The notes under the pieces were generated by a model, which saw nothing but the letters and a program-made list of their open reading frames with translations, made no database searches and was not told where the DNA came from. From positions 1 through 35,653 of the forward strand of contig SVOY01000019.1 in the NCBI GenBank assembly GCA_015066105.1: a DNA stretch of 35,653 bases. Direction: 5' to 3'. This document shows positions 11,775-21,147 of this stretch, piece by piece; within the stretch, counting starts at the first letter, position 1, and every line of letters begins with the position of its first letter. The position numbers and the translations under genes were made by a program. The stretch is from Oscillospiraceae bacterium. Its GTDB lineage: Bacteria; Bacillota; Clostridia; Oscillospirales; Acutalibacteraceae.

Positions 11775-13997
11775 TTATTTCTTCTTTTCAACAACAAACG
11801 CCGTGATAAGGCTCCATATGAGCCTTACGGCAACAATGGCAACGGGATTGAAGAAAAGCTTCATATCAAGTATTGCCGAAAGCACAAGCACAAGAAAGCC
11901 CAGAAGCTGACCGAGAAGCATCATAATGAGAATGAATCTGTCGGTAGCGTTGGCATTGTAGCAGCCCATTATAAGGTGCATAAGACTGCGTTTTTTGCCC
12001 GAGCAGAGAAGTCCCGTGGAAACCTGTCTGTCGTAACGGTTATTGTACTTTTCCATAATGGATATTGCCTTGGAGGAAAGAAGCTTAACCGAGGAGGCAT
12101 CAATGGAAAGCCTTGAGGCAACCGCCTCCTCATCGAGAAAGGCCTCACGCGAGTTGAGCATAAGCACAAGACCCGTTTTATTGAAGTCACGTGAATATCT
12201 TCTGAGCGAGGAGCGCACCTTGTAGCCCACAAGGAAGGTGGCCGTGATTTCGCCGTCAATTACAACATACATTACGTATCTGCCCTTGCCGTAGGCCTTT
12301 TCCTGCTCCTTTGTGGGCACGCTTACGGAATGGTTGAGAAGCATCTGTCTGTTGCCCACAAGCACCTTTCTGTCAAGCACCCAGGCGGAATAGCCCTGCC
12401 TTTCCTCATAAAGAAAATTCTCAACGGGAGGGATAACAATGTTCATCTGCTCAAGGAAGGAGTCGAAGCAGGGTGCAAGCACTGAGCCTGCCTCTCTGAT
12501 AAGAAGTGCGGCAAAAACGGCACTGTCGTTCTGGTCCATGGTTGAAACGGCGGATTTTCTGAAGCGTGAAACCTCACCGGAAAAAACGTCGCTTGCCTCA
12601 AGCACAAAGCCGTCGGACCTGCCGATATGGGTAAGGGCCTCTCTGCCGGAAATGCAGGCTCCCTGCTTAAGCATCTCTTCACCGCGGCGAAGAAAAACAA
12701 GTCTGCTAAGCGGGTCATACATAACGGGTAAAAGTGCACACACGGCCGCCGTGAGTGCCGTAACAAAGCTCAGACCCGTCATCTCTGTTGTAAAGCAGAA
12801 AAGGCCTACAACAAGAGCGGCAAGAAGCACAAAGCTCATTGTGAAGATAAAATATTTCTTTTCCCTTGTGTTGTCGGTTTCCGGCTCCTCAAGGCTTGTG
12901 TCAAGCATTGCCCTTGTGCAGTAAAAAATATCGGGCTCGCTGTTTTTGACCGTGTTTTTCGTAAAGGTAATCGCGTCGTTTTTCACGGCGATACGCTGAA
13001 GGCTTGAAAGACTTTTGGTTCTGAGTGCCATATCAACAAGTCTCTCTCTGTTGCGAAGCCTCAGCCAATCAGAGGCAACGCGCAAGAAGCAGGCGAAAAC
13101 GGCGCAGAGCGTATATACACCCACCGTCTGACCGAGTAAAAGCACACAGACATTATGAAGCAGCACGAAAAAGCACATTACTGCCACGGCAGTATCCGCA
13201 ACGGCATCAAAATTCCTGATGGCCTTGAAGCTTTTTTCAAAAGCGGGTATGCTGAAGGCACAGGTAACAACAGCCAGCGCAAGGCTTATCCACGCGTTGA
13301 AGCTTTTACCGTGAAACAGAAGCGACAGTATAAGGCCGAGGACAAAAATAACTGCGTAAGCAATCATCGCCTTTTTCTTTTCGGCGGTTTCTCTTTTGAT
13401 ATCCTCAAGCATTTTTGCGCCCGTCTCAGCACCCTTTTCGTTTCTGCGCTCTCTGCGTGATTTTCTTTCGCCGCGGGCGTTTTTCTCTTCGGTCTTGCTT
13501 ATATAAGCCTTTTCCACCGCCTCAAAAATATCCTCGCCCTGCCCCGCCTTTACGGAATCGGCAAAGCCGACACTGCCCTCACCCGAGGGTGCGGCCTCAA
13601 GGATTGCTCTGTCCTCTCTGTTTTTGGAAAGCACGCGGAAATTCTGCATAAGGTTTTTTCTGCCCTTTTCCGCAGATGCCTTTTTGCCCTTTGAGCGCAG
13701 GTTGAAATATCTCGTATTGCTCAGATTTTCGGGGCTTGAAAGAGCCTGCTCAACCTTGTCCTCCTCGCCGTCAAGCTTTTTAAAAAGCATTGTTTTATCG
13801 CTGGCGGCCTCAAGGGGCTTTTCCTTTTTATCGGGAGAATAGGTTTTTACGTCCTCATCTTCCCCAAAGGCCTCGGCAAACTCCTTTTTCTCCTCTTCGG
13901 TAGGCTTTGCAACGGTGCGTTTTATAACATCCTTTTCCTCTGCCTTGCGGTAATAATCCTTATCGGGCAGCTTTTTTTCCTTTTTATTTTCATTCAT
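11775..13997 (-). CDS. degenerate P1B-type ATPase (pseudoenzyme) with a long disordered N-terminus
   Basis: A 740-aa membrane protein. Residues 1-205 are Lys/Glu-rich and probably disordered. The rest follows the P1B metal-pump plan: membrane segments at about 210-228, 235-252, 266-288 and 290-305 ('CFLRVASDWLRLRNRERL' in the actuator position), then 382-402 and 408-426, a P-domain entry 'ISGREALTHIGRSDGFVL', an N-domain stretch 'VLVGNRQML' (545-553) with 'GRYVMYVVIDGEI', and two terminal segments (687-709, 717-735). The catalytic elements are gone: the DKTGT aspartate position reads E467-A-S-D-V, the TGDN position reads 'MLNSRE', and no GDGxND is present. The CPC ion site is replaced around C420. 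It therefore cannot pump by the normal phospho-aspartate cycle. The role may be structural or regulatory for the co-transcribed ABC pair (inference). Confidence 0.75.
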   Translation of the reverse strand: MNENKKEKKLPDKDYYRKAEEKDVIKRTVAKPTEEEKKEFAEAFGEDEDVKTYSPDKKEKPLEAASDKTMLFKKLDGEEDKVEQALSSPENLSNTRYFNLRSKGKKASAEKGRKNLMQNFRVLSKNREDRAILEAAPSGEGSVGFADSVKAGQGEDIFEAVEKAYISKTEEKNARGERKSRRERRNEKGAETGAKMLEDIKRETAEKKKAMIAYAVIFVLGLILSLLFHGKSFNAWISLALAVVTCAFSIPAFEKSFKAIRNFDAVADTAVAVMCFFVLLHNVCVLLLGQTVGVYTLCAVFACFLRVASDWLRLRNRERLVDMALRTKSLSSLQRIAVKNDAITFTKNTVKNSEPDIFYCTRAMLDTSLEEPETDNTREKKYFIFTMSFVLLAALVVGLFCFTTEMTGLSFVTALTAAVCALLPVMYDPLSRLVFLRRGEEMLKQGACISGREALTHIGRSDGFVLEASDVFSGEVSRFRKSAVSTMDQNDSAVFAALLIREAGSVLAPCFDSFLEQMNIVIPPVENFLYEERQGYSAWVLDRKVLVGNRQMLLNHSVSVPTKEQEKAYGKGRYVMYVVIDGEITATFLVGYKVRSSLRRYSRDFNKTGLVLMLNSREAFLDEEAVASRLSIDASSVKLLSSKAISIMEKYNNRYDRQVSTGLLCSGKKRSLMHLIMGCYNANATDRFILIMMLLGQLLGFLVLVLSAILDMKLFFNPVAIVAVRLIWSLITAFVVEKKK

Positions 13998-14037
13998 GAG
14001 CTACAAATCCTTTCATAGGTTACGGTTGCTCTAAAAT

Positions 14038-14862
14038 TTATTTTGCCTTGATGCCGAGCCGCTGTCTTGCAACCTCGTACATCAGCACGCTTGCCGCAAC
14101 GGAAGCATTGAGTGAGGTGATTTTTCCTCTCATGGGCAGCGAAACAACAAAATCGCTTTTCTCCTTAACAAGGCGGCTTACGCCCTTGCCCTCAGAGCCG
14201 ACAACAAGAAGCACAGCACCGCCGAAATCGGTCTCGCACCAGTTTTTGCCGTCCATATCCGCAGTGTAGACCCAGAAGCCCTGCTTTTTAAGCTCGTCAA
14301 TGGTGGCGGCAAGGTTTGCAACCCTTGCAACGGGCACATATTCAACGGCACCTGCCGAGGACTTGCCTACAGCCCAGGTAAGAGAAGCATTTCTTCTTTT
14401 CGGGATAATTACTCCGTGGGCACCCGTTGTCTCAGCGGTACGTATAATTGCACCGAGGTTGTGGGGGTCCTCAAGCTCATCGCAAAGGATAATGAAGGGG
14501 TCCTCTCCCCTTTCCTTTGCAAGCTCAAGCATAGCCTCAACACTTGAGTATTCATGCACGGCCGCCCAGGCGGCAACGCCCTGATGATTGCCCTGACCGC
14601 AAAGGTAGTCAAGCTTTTTCCTGTCAACCTCTTTTATTACAATTTCTCTTTCGCGGCACTCGGCAATTATTCTGCCCACGGAGCCGTTACGCTCACCCTT
14701 CAAAACAAGCAGAGTGTCAATTGCTCTTTCGCTTTTAAGTGCCTCGCTTACGGCGTTTCTGCCTATTATGAGGTCATTGCTTCTCTCCTCGCTTTCGCGG
14801 GGAGCCTCTTCACGCTTTTTATTTTTATCAAAGCCGTCTCTGCGGCCCTTTTGCTTTTCCAT
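14038..14862 (-). CDS. rlmB: 23S rRNA 2'-O-methyltransferase, TrmH/SpoU family (RlmB-like)
   Basis: A 274-aa SPOUT (knotted) methyltransferase, expected to 2'-O-methylate a guanosine in 23S rRNA. A basic disordered N-terminal tail (1-30) precedes the SpoU substrate-binding domain ('LIIGRNAVSEAL') and the catalytic domain, with motif 1 'NLGAIIRTAETTGAHGVIIP', motif 2 'LLVVGSEGKGVSRLV' and motif 3 'SLNASVAASVLMYE'. The start is 14862, with GGAGG spaced 7 nt from this ATG; the ATG at 14868 is too close and the one at 14907 lacks a site. It opens the minus-strand run, and an extended -10 promoter with a palindrome lies just upstream. The exact target nucleotide is family-level inference. Confidence 0.88.
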   Translation of the reverse strand: MEKQKGRRDGFDKNKKREEAPRESEERSNDLIIGRNAVSEALKSERAIDTLLVLKGERNGSVGRIIAECREREIVIKEVDRKKLDYLCGQGNHQGVAAWAAVHEYSSVEAMLELAKERGEDPFIILCDELEDPHNLGAIIRTAETTGAHGVIIPKRRNASLTWAVGKSSAGAVEYVPVARVANLAATIDELKKQGFWVYTADMDGKNWCETDFGGAVLLVVGSEGKGVSRLVKEKSDFVVSLPMRGKITSLNASVAASVLMYEVARQRLGIKAK

Positions 14863-14905
14863 TTTCATTCCTCCGCTGTTTATATAAAAATAGGTACAAT
14901 ATCTC

Positions 14906-14931
14906 AATTTAAGTTAACTTAAATTATAGCA
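14906..14931 (-). promoter_or_regulatory. rlmB promoter (extended -10) overlapped by a perfect 20-bp palindrome
   Basis: On the minus strand TGCTATAAT (14923-14931) is a consensus extended -10; no good -35 is seen. AATTTAAGTTAACTTAAATT (14906-14925) is a perfect palindrome overlapping the -10 and centred at the predicted start site (~14916), the classic position of a repressor operator. Confidence 0.5.
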
Positions 14932-14944
14932 CAAGGAAAATATT

Positions 14945-14969
14945 TTTTATTTCTGTTTTAGAAATAAAA
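14945..14969. promoter_or_regulatory. 10-bp inverted repeat in the rlmB/pth divergent region
   Basis: TTTTATTTCT (14945-14954) and AGAAATAAAA (14960-14969) pair perfectly around GTTTT. It lies between two divergent promoters. It could be an operator or a weak hairpin. Confidence 0.35.
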
Positions 14970-15001
14970 CAACCTGTGTGCGGCAACTATTTATATTTTT
15001 T

Positions 15002-15017
15002 TGCTATACTATATAAT
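15002..15017 (+). promoter_or_regulatory. promoter of pth
   Basis: TGCTATACT (15002-15010) is an extended -10, and a second TATAAT lies at 15012-15017. No strong -35 is visible. It leaves a leader of about 95 nt before pth. Confidence 0.45.
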
Positions 15018-15116
15018 GTCACGGCAAAAACAGCCTTAAAAGAGCATTTGCACTTGCACTTTCGCAAGGATTTATATATAATAAATAACCGAAAAAGCAG
15101 TTAAGGAGTTTTTACA

Positions 15117-15719
15117 TTGATTTTTAAAAAAAAGTTTGATAACGGCAGCACCTATGAATATCTTATTGCAGGCCTCGGCAACCCGGGCAGGCAGTACGAA
15201 GCAACCAGGCACAACGCAGGCTTTATCTGCCTTGACCTGTTTGCAGAAAAGGAAGGCATAAAAATTGACCGCCTCAAGTTCAAATCGCTTATGGGTGAGG
15301 GCAGAATAAAGGGCCACCGCTGTCTTTTTCTCAAGCCGCAGACCTTTATGAATTTAAGCGGCGAGGCTGTACGCGATGCGGCTGAGTTTTATAAAATCAA
15401 GCCCGAAAATATTATTGTAATCTACGACGATATAAGCCTTGACCCCGGCAAGGTAAGAATCCGCCGCAAGGGCTCTGACGGCGGTCACAACGGTATGAAG
15501 AACATCATTTATCATATGAAAAACGACAACATCCCCCGCATAAAGGTTGGTGTGGGTGCAAAGCCCAACCCGGAATATGACCTTGCAGACTGGGTGCTTT
15601 CCCGCTTTACAAAGGATGAGGCCGAAAAAATAAAGGCCGCCGCAGAAAAAACTGCAACGGCACTTGAAATTATGATTGACGGCGACATTGATGCGGCTAT
15701 GAGTAAGGTGAATTCGTAA
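15117..15719 (+). CDS. pth: peptidyl-tRNA hydrolase
   Basis: A 200-aa cytoplasmic esterase that recycles tRNA from stalled peptidyl-tRNA. The family signatures are present: 'LIAGLGNPGRQYEATRHNAGF' with N22 and catalytic H32, 'FMNLSGEAV', the 'IYDDISL' strand with the acidic partner, and 'GSDGGHNGMKN'. The length is typical, with a few extra N-terminal residues (MIFKKKFDNGSTY). The start is a TTG at 15117: AAGGAG (15103-15108) sits 8 nt upstream and no in-frame ATG lies before the conserved core. It is transcribed alone and ends at a bidirectional terminator. Confidence 0.95.
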   Translation: MIFKKKFDNGSTYEYLIAGLGNPGRQYEATRHNAGFICLDLFAEKEGIKIDRLKFKSLMGEGRIKGHRCLFLKPQTFMNLSGEAVRDAAEFYKIKPENIIVIYDDISLDPGKVRIRRKGSDGGHNGMKNIIYHMKNDNIPRIKVGVGAKPNPEYDLADWVLSRFTKDEAEKIKAAAEKTATALEIMIDGDIDAAMSKVNS

Positions 15720-15768
15720 TGAGGGCCAATAGGCATCGCTTGCAACATCAATAAACGGCAAAAAAATT

Positions 15769-15800
15769 GAGGAGACCTCGCGGTCTCCTCTTTTCTTTTC
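15769..15800. terminator. bidirectional terminator between pth and the 41-aa peptide gene
   Basis: GAGGAGACC (15769-15777), tetraloop TCGC, GGTCTCCTC (15782-15790). T-tracts follow on both strands (TTTTCTTTT on plus, AATTTTTTT on minus). Confidence 0.9.
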
Positions 15801-15802
15801 AC

Positions 15803-15928
15803 TTATGCATCTGCATTTTCATCGGGAGTCTCCTGGGGGAAGAGCTTTGCGAAGAACTCTTTGATAATGTTGAGAACATCCATAAAATAAGCTAATACTG
15901 TTTCTAATACCTTTGCGCCTTCTGACAT
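15803..15928 (-). CDS. 41-aa acidic amphipathic peptide
   Basis: A frame of 41 codons with unusually complete signals: AGGAGGTAATATT before the ATG (7-nt spacing), a near-consensus promoter at 15974-16002 and the shared terminator at 15769-15800. The peptide begins MSEGAKVLETVLAYF, continues as an amphipathic helix through about residue 30 ('IIKEFFAKLF'), and ends in an acidic tail (PQETPDENADA). Net charge is about -5. There is no leader, double glycine, cysteine or export signal. Function unknown; possibilities are a membrane-surface microprotein, a modulin-like peptide or a small regulator. Confidence 0.7.
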   Translation of the reverse strand: MSEGAKVLETVLAYFMDVLNIIKEFFAKLFPQETPDENADA

Positions 15929-15973
15929 AATATTACCTCCTGTTAATACTTTAATCGGATTTTCCGTAAATAT

Positions 15974-16002
15974 ATGATAGCAAAATATTCACCGTTTGTC
16001 AA
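15974..16002 (-). promoter_or_regulatory. near-consensus promoter of the 41-aa peptide gene
   Basis: On the minus strand, TTGACA (15997-16002), 17-nt spacer, TATCAT (15974-15979) with TGC just before it. The leader is about 40 nt. Confidence 0.75.
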
Positions 16003-16081
16003 CAAAAATCAAAATTATAATAAATTCTAATTATTTCAGAAACACTTTGCAACAAAATTTACTTCAGCTTAATAATTCAGT

Positions 16082-17824
16082 TCAAATTCTGTACTTCTGT
16101 GAAAACTCATCATACTTGTTTTCATAGTCATTTGCGCCCTTACGCACCTTTTTGAGATACTTGTGAATGGCAAGGTCGTGAGACTTATCCATTTCAAGCA
16201 CAAGGCCTGCAATGTTTGAGCAATGGTCTGAAATACGCTCAAAATTTCTCAGCAGGTCGCTGAGCACAAAGCCGAGCTCAACGGTACATTCGCCCTTCTG
16301 CAGGCGCTTGATGTGACGTGCCTTAAGCACATCCTGCAAATCGTCAACAACCTGCTCAAGGGGCTCAACAAGTTTTGCTTCTTCAAGGTTATTTTCGGTA
16401 AAGGCAATGTATGAATGGTCGATAATTTCGCCCACAGCGCCCATAATCTGAGCAAGCTCCTGCTTACATTCATCTGAGAAATCAAGCTTCTTTTCTCTGA
16501 TTTCCTGTGCGGATTCAAGCACATTGAGAGCGTGGTCGGCAATTCTTTCAATATCACCGATAACGTGAAGGAGTGTTGCGGCCTGAGCACTGTCCTCATC
16601 GGTAAGCTCAAGAGCGGACACCTTTACAAGATAAGTGCCGAGCTTATCCTCGTATTTATCCGTTTTCTTTTCGGCCTCGACGATACTGTCACCAAGCTTT
16701 TCATCATAATTATCAACAAGCGAAATGGCGTTCTTAACGCTTTCAACCGCAATTTCAGCCATAGAAAGCGTTACGCTGCGGCAACGGTCAACGGCAACTG
16801 CAGGGGTTGCAAGAAGTCGCTCGTCGAGCATTGCATATTTTTCCGTTTCAGCCGTATCCTTAATGCTGAGGGTAGCCATTTTTTCAAGCACTCTTATCAT
16901 CGGTGCCCACATCAGCACGCAGAACACCTTGAAGGCGGTGTTGACAACGGCGATACTGACCTCGTTTGCAGTGCTGTAGAAGAAATCGAATTTGAAAATT
17001 GCATTTGCACCGTAGAAAAGAACGAGGGCGATAACTGTTCCGAAAATGTTGAAATAAAGGTGAACGAGGGTTGCACGCTTTGCATTTTTGTTTGCGCCTA
17101 TTGATGAAAGCAAGGCGGTAATGCAGGTGCCGATAGCCATACCCATAACAACGGGGATTGCCGTACCTACGGTGATTGCACCGGTGGTTGAAAGGGCCTG
17201 CAGAATACCTACTGCGGCCGAAGAGGACTGGATAACAGCCGTAAGCACCGCGCCGGCAAGCACACCTAAAACGGGATTGGAGAAGACCGTGAGGATTCTG
17301 GTAAATTCGGGCACCTCTTTAAGGCCCTCAACTGCGGCAGACATGGTTTCCATACCCGTCATAAGAGTGGCAAAGCCGAGAAGAATCATAGCCGTATCCT
17401 TGCTTTTGTTCTTTTTGCTGAACATAAGAAGATATATGCCGATAAGCGCGAGCACGGGAACGAAGGAGTCAGGCTTAAGCAAATCCATAAAGCCGCCGCC
17501 CTTGATAGCAGTGAGAGAAAGAATCCAGCCGGTGACGGTGGTACCCACGTTTGCGCCCATAATCGGGCCCACGGCCTGGTGCAGAGTCATAATGCCGGAG
17601 TTTACAAAGCCGACAATCATAACCGTTGTAGCCGAGGATGACTGAATAATTGATGTTACGATAAGACCGAGAAAAAAGCCCTTGGCGGGATTATCCGTCA
17701 TTTTTGCAAGAACATTTTTAAGCTGACCGCCCGCCTTTTTTTCAAGCGAGGAGCCCATAATGTTCATACCGAACAAAAAGAGCGCGAGGCCTCCGACCAA
17801 AGAAAGCACATCAAACAAATCCAT
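16082..17824 (-). CDS. Na/Pi cotransporter family protein with PhoU-like domain
   Basis: A 580-aa inner-membrane phosphate transporter of the NptA/PNaS type. Two inverted transport repeats each carry the QSSS signature ('IIQSSSATT' at 61-66 and 'VIQSSSAA' at 199-204), with about eight hydrophobic segments to residue ~310. The C-terminal ~230 residues are helical and PhoU-like ('LLHVIGDIERIADHALNVLE', 'LLRNFERISDHCSNIAG'). The start is 17824 (GGAG 8 nt upstream) rather than 17848. No pho-regulon neighbours are present, and no terminator is seen after the stop, so read-through into the 41-aa peptide gene is possible. Driving ion and direction of transport are family inference. Confidence 0.9.
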   Translation of the reverse strand: MDLFDVLSLVGGLALFLFGMNIMGSSLEKKAGGQLKNVLAKMTDNPAKGFFLGLIVTSIIQSSSATTVMIVGFVNSGIMTLHQAVGPIMGANVGTTVTGWILSLTAIKGGGFMDLLKPDSFVPVLALIGIYLLMFSKKNKSKDTAMILLGFATLMTGMETMSAAVEGLKEVPEFTRILTVFSNPVLGVLAGAVLTAVIQSSSAAVGILQALSTTGAITVGTAIPVVMGMAIGTCITALLSSIGANKNAKRATLVHLYFNIFGTVIALVLFYGANAIFKFDFFYSTANEVSIAVVNTAFKVFCVLMWAPMIRVLEKMATLSIKDTAETEKYAMLDERLLATPAVAVDRCRSVTLSMAEIAVESVKNAISLVDNYDEKLGDSIVEAEKKTDKYEDKLGTYLVKVSALELTDEDSAQAATLLHVIGDIERIADHALNVLESAQEIREKKLDFSDECKQELAQIMGAVGEIIDHSYIAFTENNLEEAKLVEPLEQVVDDLQDVLKARHIKRLQKGECTVELGFVLSDLLRNFERISDHCSNIAGLVLEMDKSHDLAIHKYLKKVRKGANDYENKYDEFSQKYRI

Positions 17825-17878
17825 AACTATACTCCAATTCACTTTCAATAATATTTTCCGACATTTTCTGTCATTTTA

Positions 17879-17908
17879 ATAATAGCAAAACCGTTTACCA
17901 AAAAGCAA
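17879..17908 (-). promoter_or_regulatory. possible promoter of the Na/Pi cotransporter
   Basis: On the minus strand, TTGCTT (17903-17908), 18-nt spacer, TATTAT (17879-17884) with an upstream TGC. The -35 is weak. The rest of 17909-18061 holds no gene I can recognise. Confidence 0.35.
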
Positions 17909-18061
17909 TAGGGCAATAAAATTTTGTTTAAAAAGCTCACCCCTTCTCACATTTTTAACAAAAAATATTGCAAATAAACAAAAGGGCAATTCCGCCCCTA
18001 ACACAAATCGGCGGGGCGAAATAATAAATGAAAAAAATTGCAAAAAAAAGCAAAAAAACTC

Positions 18062-18090
18062 TTGACAAGCTGTTTTTGTTATGATATTAT
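18062..18090 (+). promoter_or_regulatory. tRNA operon promoter
   Basis: TTGACA (18062-18067), 17-nt spacer, TATTAT (18085-18090), about 30 nt before the first tRNA. Confidence 0.8.
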
Positions 18091-18121
18091 ATTCGAGCGT
18101 TCTACGGAACACACAGCAAAC

Positions 18122-18197
18122 GCTGGTGTAGCTCAGTTGGTAGAGCAGCTGATTTGTAATCAGCAGGTCGGGGGTTCGAGTCCGTCCACCAGCTCCA
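18122..18197 (+). tRNA. tRNA-Thr (anticodon UGU)
   Basis: The acceptor stem GCTGGTG pairs with CACCAGC (18187-18193), the D arm is GCTC/GAGC, and the anticodon arm GCTGA-TTTGTAA-TCAGC gives anticodon TGT. The T loop is TTCGAGT, the discriminator T, and CCA is encoded. The T stem seems to contain one G-G mismatch, otherwise it is regular. It reads ACA (and ACG by wobble). Confidence 0.95.
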
Positions 18198-18203
18198 TAA
18201 TAT

Positions 18204-18287
<84 letters not shown>

Positions 18288-18288
<1 letters not shown>

Positions 18289-18327
18289 AAAATCCTCGTT
18301 CGTAAGAACGGGGATTTTTACTTTTTC
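18288..18327 (+). terminator. terminator of the tRNA operon
   Basis: A 14-bp hairpin (18288-18301 with 18306-18319, one T-G) with a GTAA tetraloop and a T-rich tail. It begins on the last base of the tRNA-Tyr CCA. Confidence 0.85.
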
Positions 18328-18598
18328 ACTATTACCTCTTCACTCTTCACTTTTCCCTTAAATACGAGGATTTTTGGAAAGTAATAAGTACGAGTGAATA
18401 GTGAAGAAGTATTTACCGCCAACGGCAGAATATCACTAAAATCTCCGTCAAGATGGATTCGAACCACCGAAATAAATATGCCGTATTTTGAAGTTTCAAA
18501 ATACGGCATATTTTATCCGCCGCGAAAGCAACGGCATATCATCAACAACGGCAAAGCCGTGATTAAAAATCAAAGCCCTTATCATCACTCACACAAAA
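18321..18598. repeat. relic-like intergenic region with inverted tRNA-Tyr pieces and a long palindrome
   Basis: No gene is recognised. Two stretches are exact inverted copies of the tRNA-Tyr end: 18452-18466 matches 18263-18277 (15 nt), and 18364-18377 matches 18286-18299 (14 nt), in the same order on the minus strand. The ends 18321-18336 and 18394-18409 form an imperfect inverted repeat (CTTTTTCACTATTACC type). A 19-bp near-loopless palindrome spans 18474-18513. It looks like debris of a repeat or of recombination at the tRNA. Confidence 0.5.
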
Positions 18599-18635
18599 AG
18601 GCTGTTGCACAAAAAAATGCAACAGCCTCTTTTTT

Positions 18636-18636
<1 letters not shown>
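18599..18636 (-). terminator. terminator of the atp operon
   Basis: AGGCTGTTGCA (18599-18609) pairs with TGCAACAGCCT (18618-18628) around an 8-nt loop. On the minus strand it follows the epsilon stop directly and ends in TTTTTG; the plus side also has a T-tract. Confidence 0.85.
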
Positions 18637-20314
<1,678 letters not shown>

Positions 20315-21145
20315 TTACTCCCCTTTCATTGTATATTCGGCCGAAACCTCAATAACATCGGCTGTGACCTGGCTTTGCCTTTTGCGGTTGATTTCTGCCT
20401 CAAGAGTGACACAGTATTCACTTGCCGTATCAAAGGCAGAGCGCATAGTAGTCAGGGTTGCCGCCTGTGCGCCGAGGGCGGCCTCAAGTATTCTTTTATA
20501 AATAAGGCAGGGAACCACCTTTTGTGTAAAGCCCTTTACCACCGTTTCTCTGTCGGGCACAAAAAGCATTTCCGTCTGTGCCTCTGTCTGCGCCGGATTT
20601 TCAAAAAGGTCGCGGCAGACGGGGCTTTGCTTTATCATATTTTTATATTCGGGATAAACCAGTTTGAGCGAGGATATCCTCTTTTCATCAAAAAGCCGCT
20701 GAACATCCGCAAAAAGCTCCTTTGCCTCGTCATACTGAGGAACATCGGAAAAGACGTAGCTTCTGTAGGCCTTTACGCCGTTTTTCTGCAATATCTCCTG
20801 TGCCTTTTTTCCGCAGGAAAGGATTATGCAGCTTTTCTCCCTATTCACAATATCAAGGAAAAACGCCATAAGCTCCGTATTGAAGCTTCCGCACATACCC
20901 TTGTTGCCGCTTATCACTATATAGCAGACCGAGGCGTTTTCACTGCTGTCGGAAAAAAGTCCGCTCATTCCGTCACCGAGGGCGGAAAAAAGCTCTGCAT
21001 ACTGTTTTTCATAAAGCGCATAGGCGGAATAAAGGCCGCTCAGCTTTGAATATTTGACCGTAGAGGCCGTTTTCATCGCCTGAGTGAGCTTACGGGTTGA
21101 ACGGATAACCTGCAGCTTCTTTTTTAAGCTTTGTACCGTAGCCAT
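20315..21145 (-). CDS. atpG: ATP synthase F1 subunit gamma
   Basis: The 276-aa rotor shaft. Conserved N-terminal helix 'VQSLKKKLQVIRSTRKLTQAMK', a Rossmann-like middle ('YIVISGNKGMCGSFNTEL') and a conserved C-terminal helix ('LEAALGAQAATLTTMRSAFD', 'LEAEINRKRQSQVT'). It begins 2 nt after the fused alpha gene stops. The middle part is more divergent than in typical Firmicutes, as in the other subunits of this operon. Confidence 0.95.
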   Translation of the reverse strand: MATVQSLKKKLQVIRSTRKLTQAMKTASTVKYSKLSGLYSAYALYEKQYAELFSALGDGMSGLFSDSSENASVCYIVISGNKGMCGSFNTELMAFFLDIVNREKSCIILSCGKKAQEILQKNGVKAYRSYVFSDVPQYDEAKELFADVQRLFDEKRISSLKLVYPEYKNMIKQSPVCRDLFENPAQTEAQTEMLFVPDRETVVKGFTQKVVPCLIYKRILEAALGAQAATLTTMRSAFDTASEYCVTLEAEINRKRQSQVTADVIEVSAEYTMKGE

Positions 21146-21147
21146 AA

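Noticed and set aside
18474..18513. 19-bp palindrome as the atp operon terminator
   Set aside because: The 11-bp hairpin at 18599-18636 directly after atpC with T-tracts is the better terminator; this palindrome is over 100 nt further on with almost no loop.
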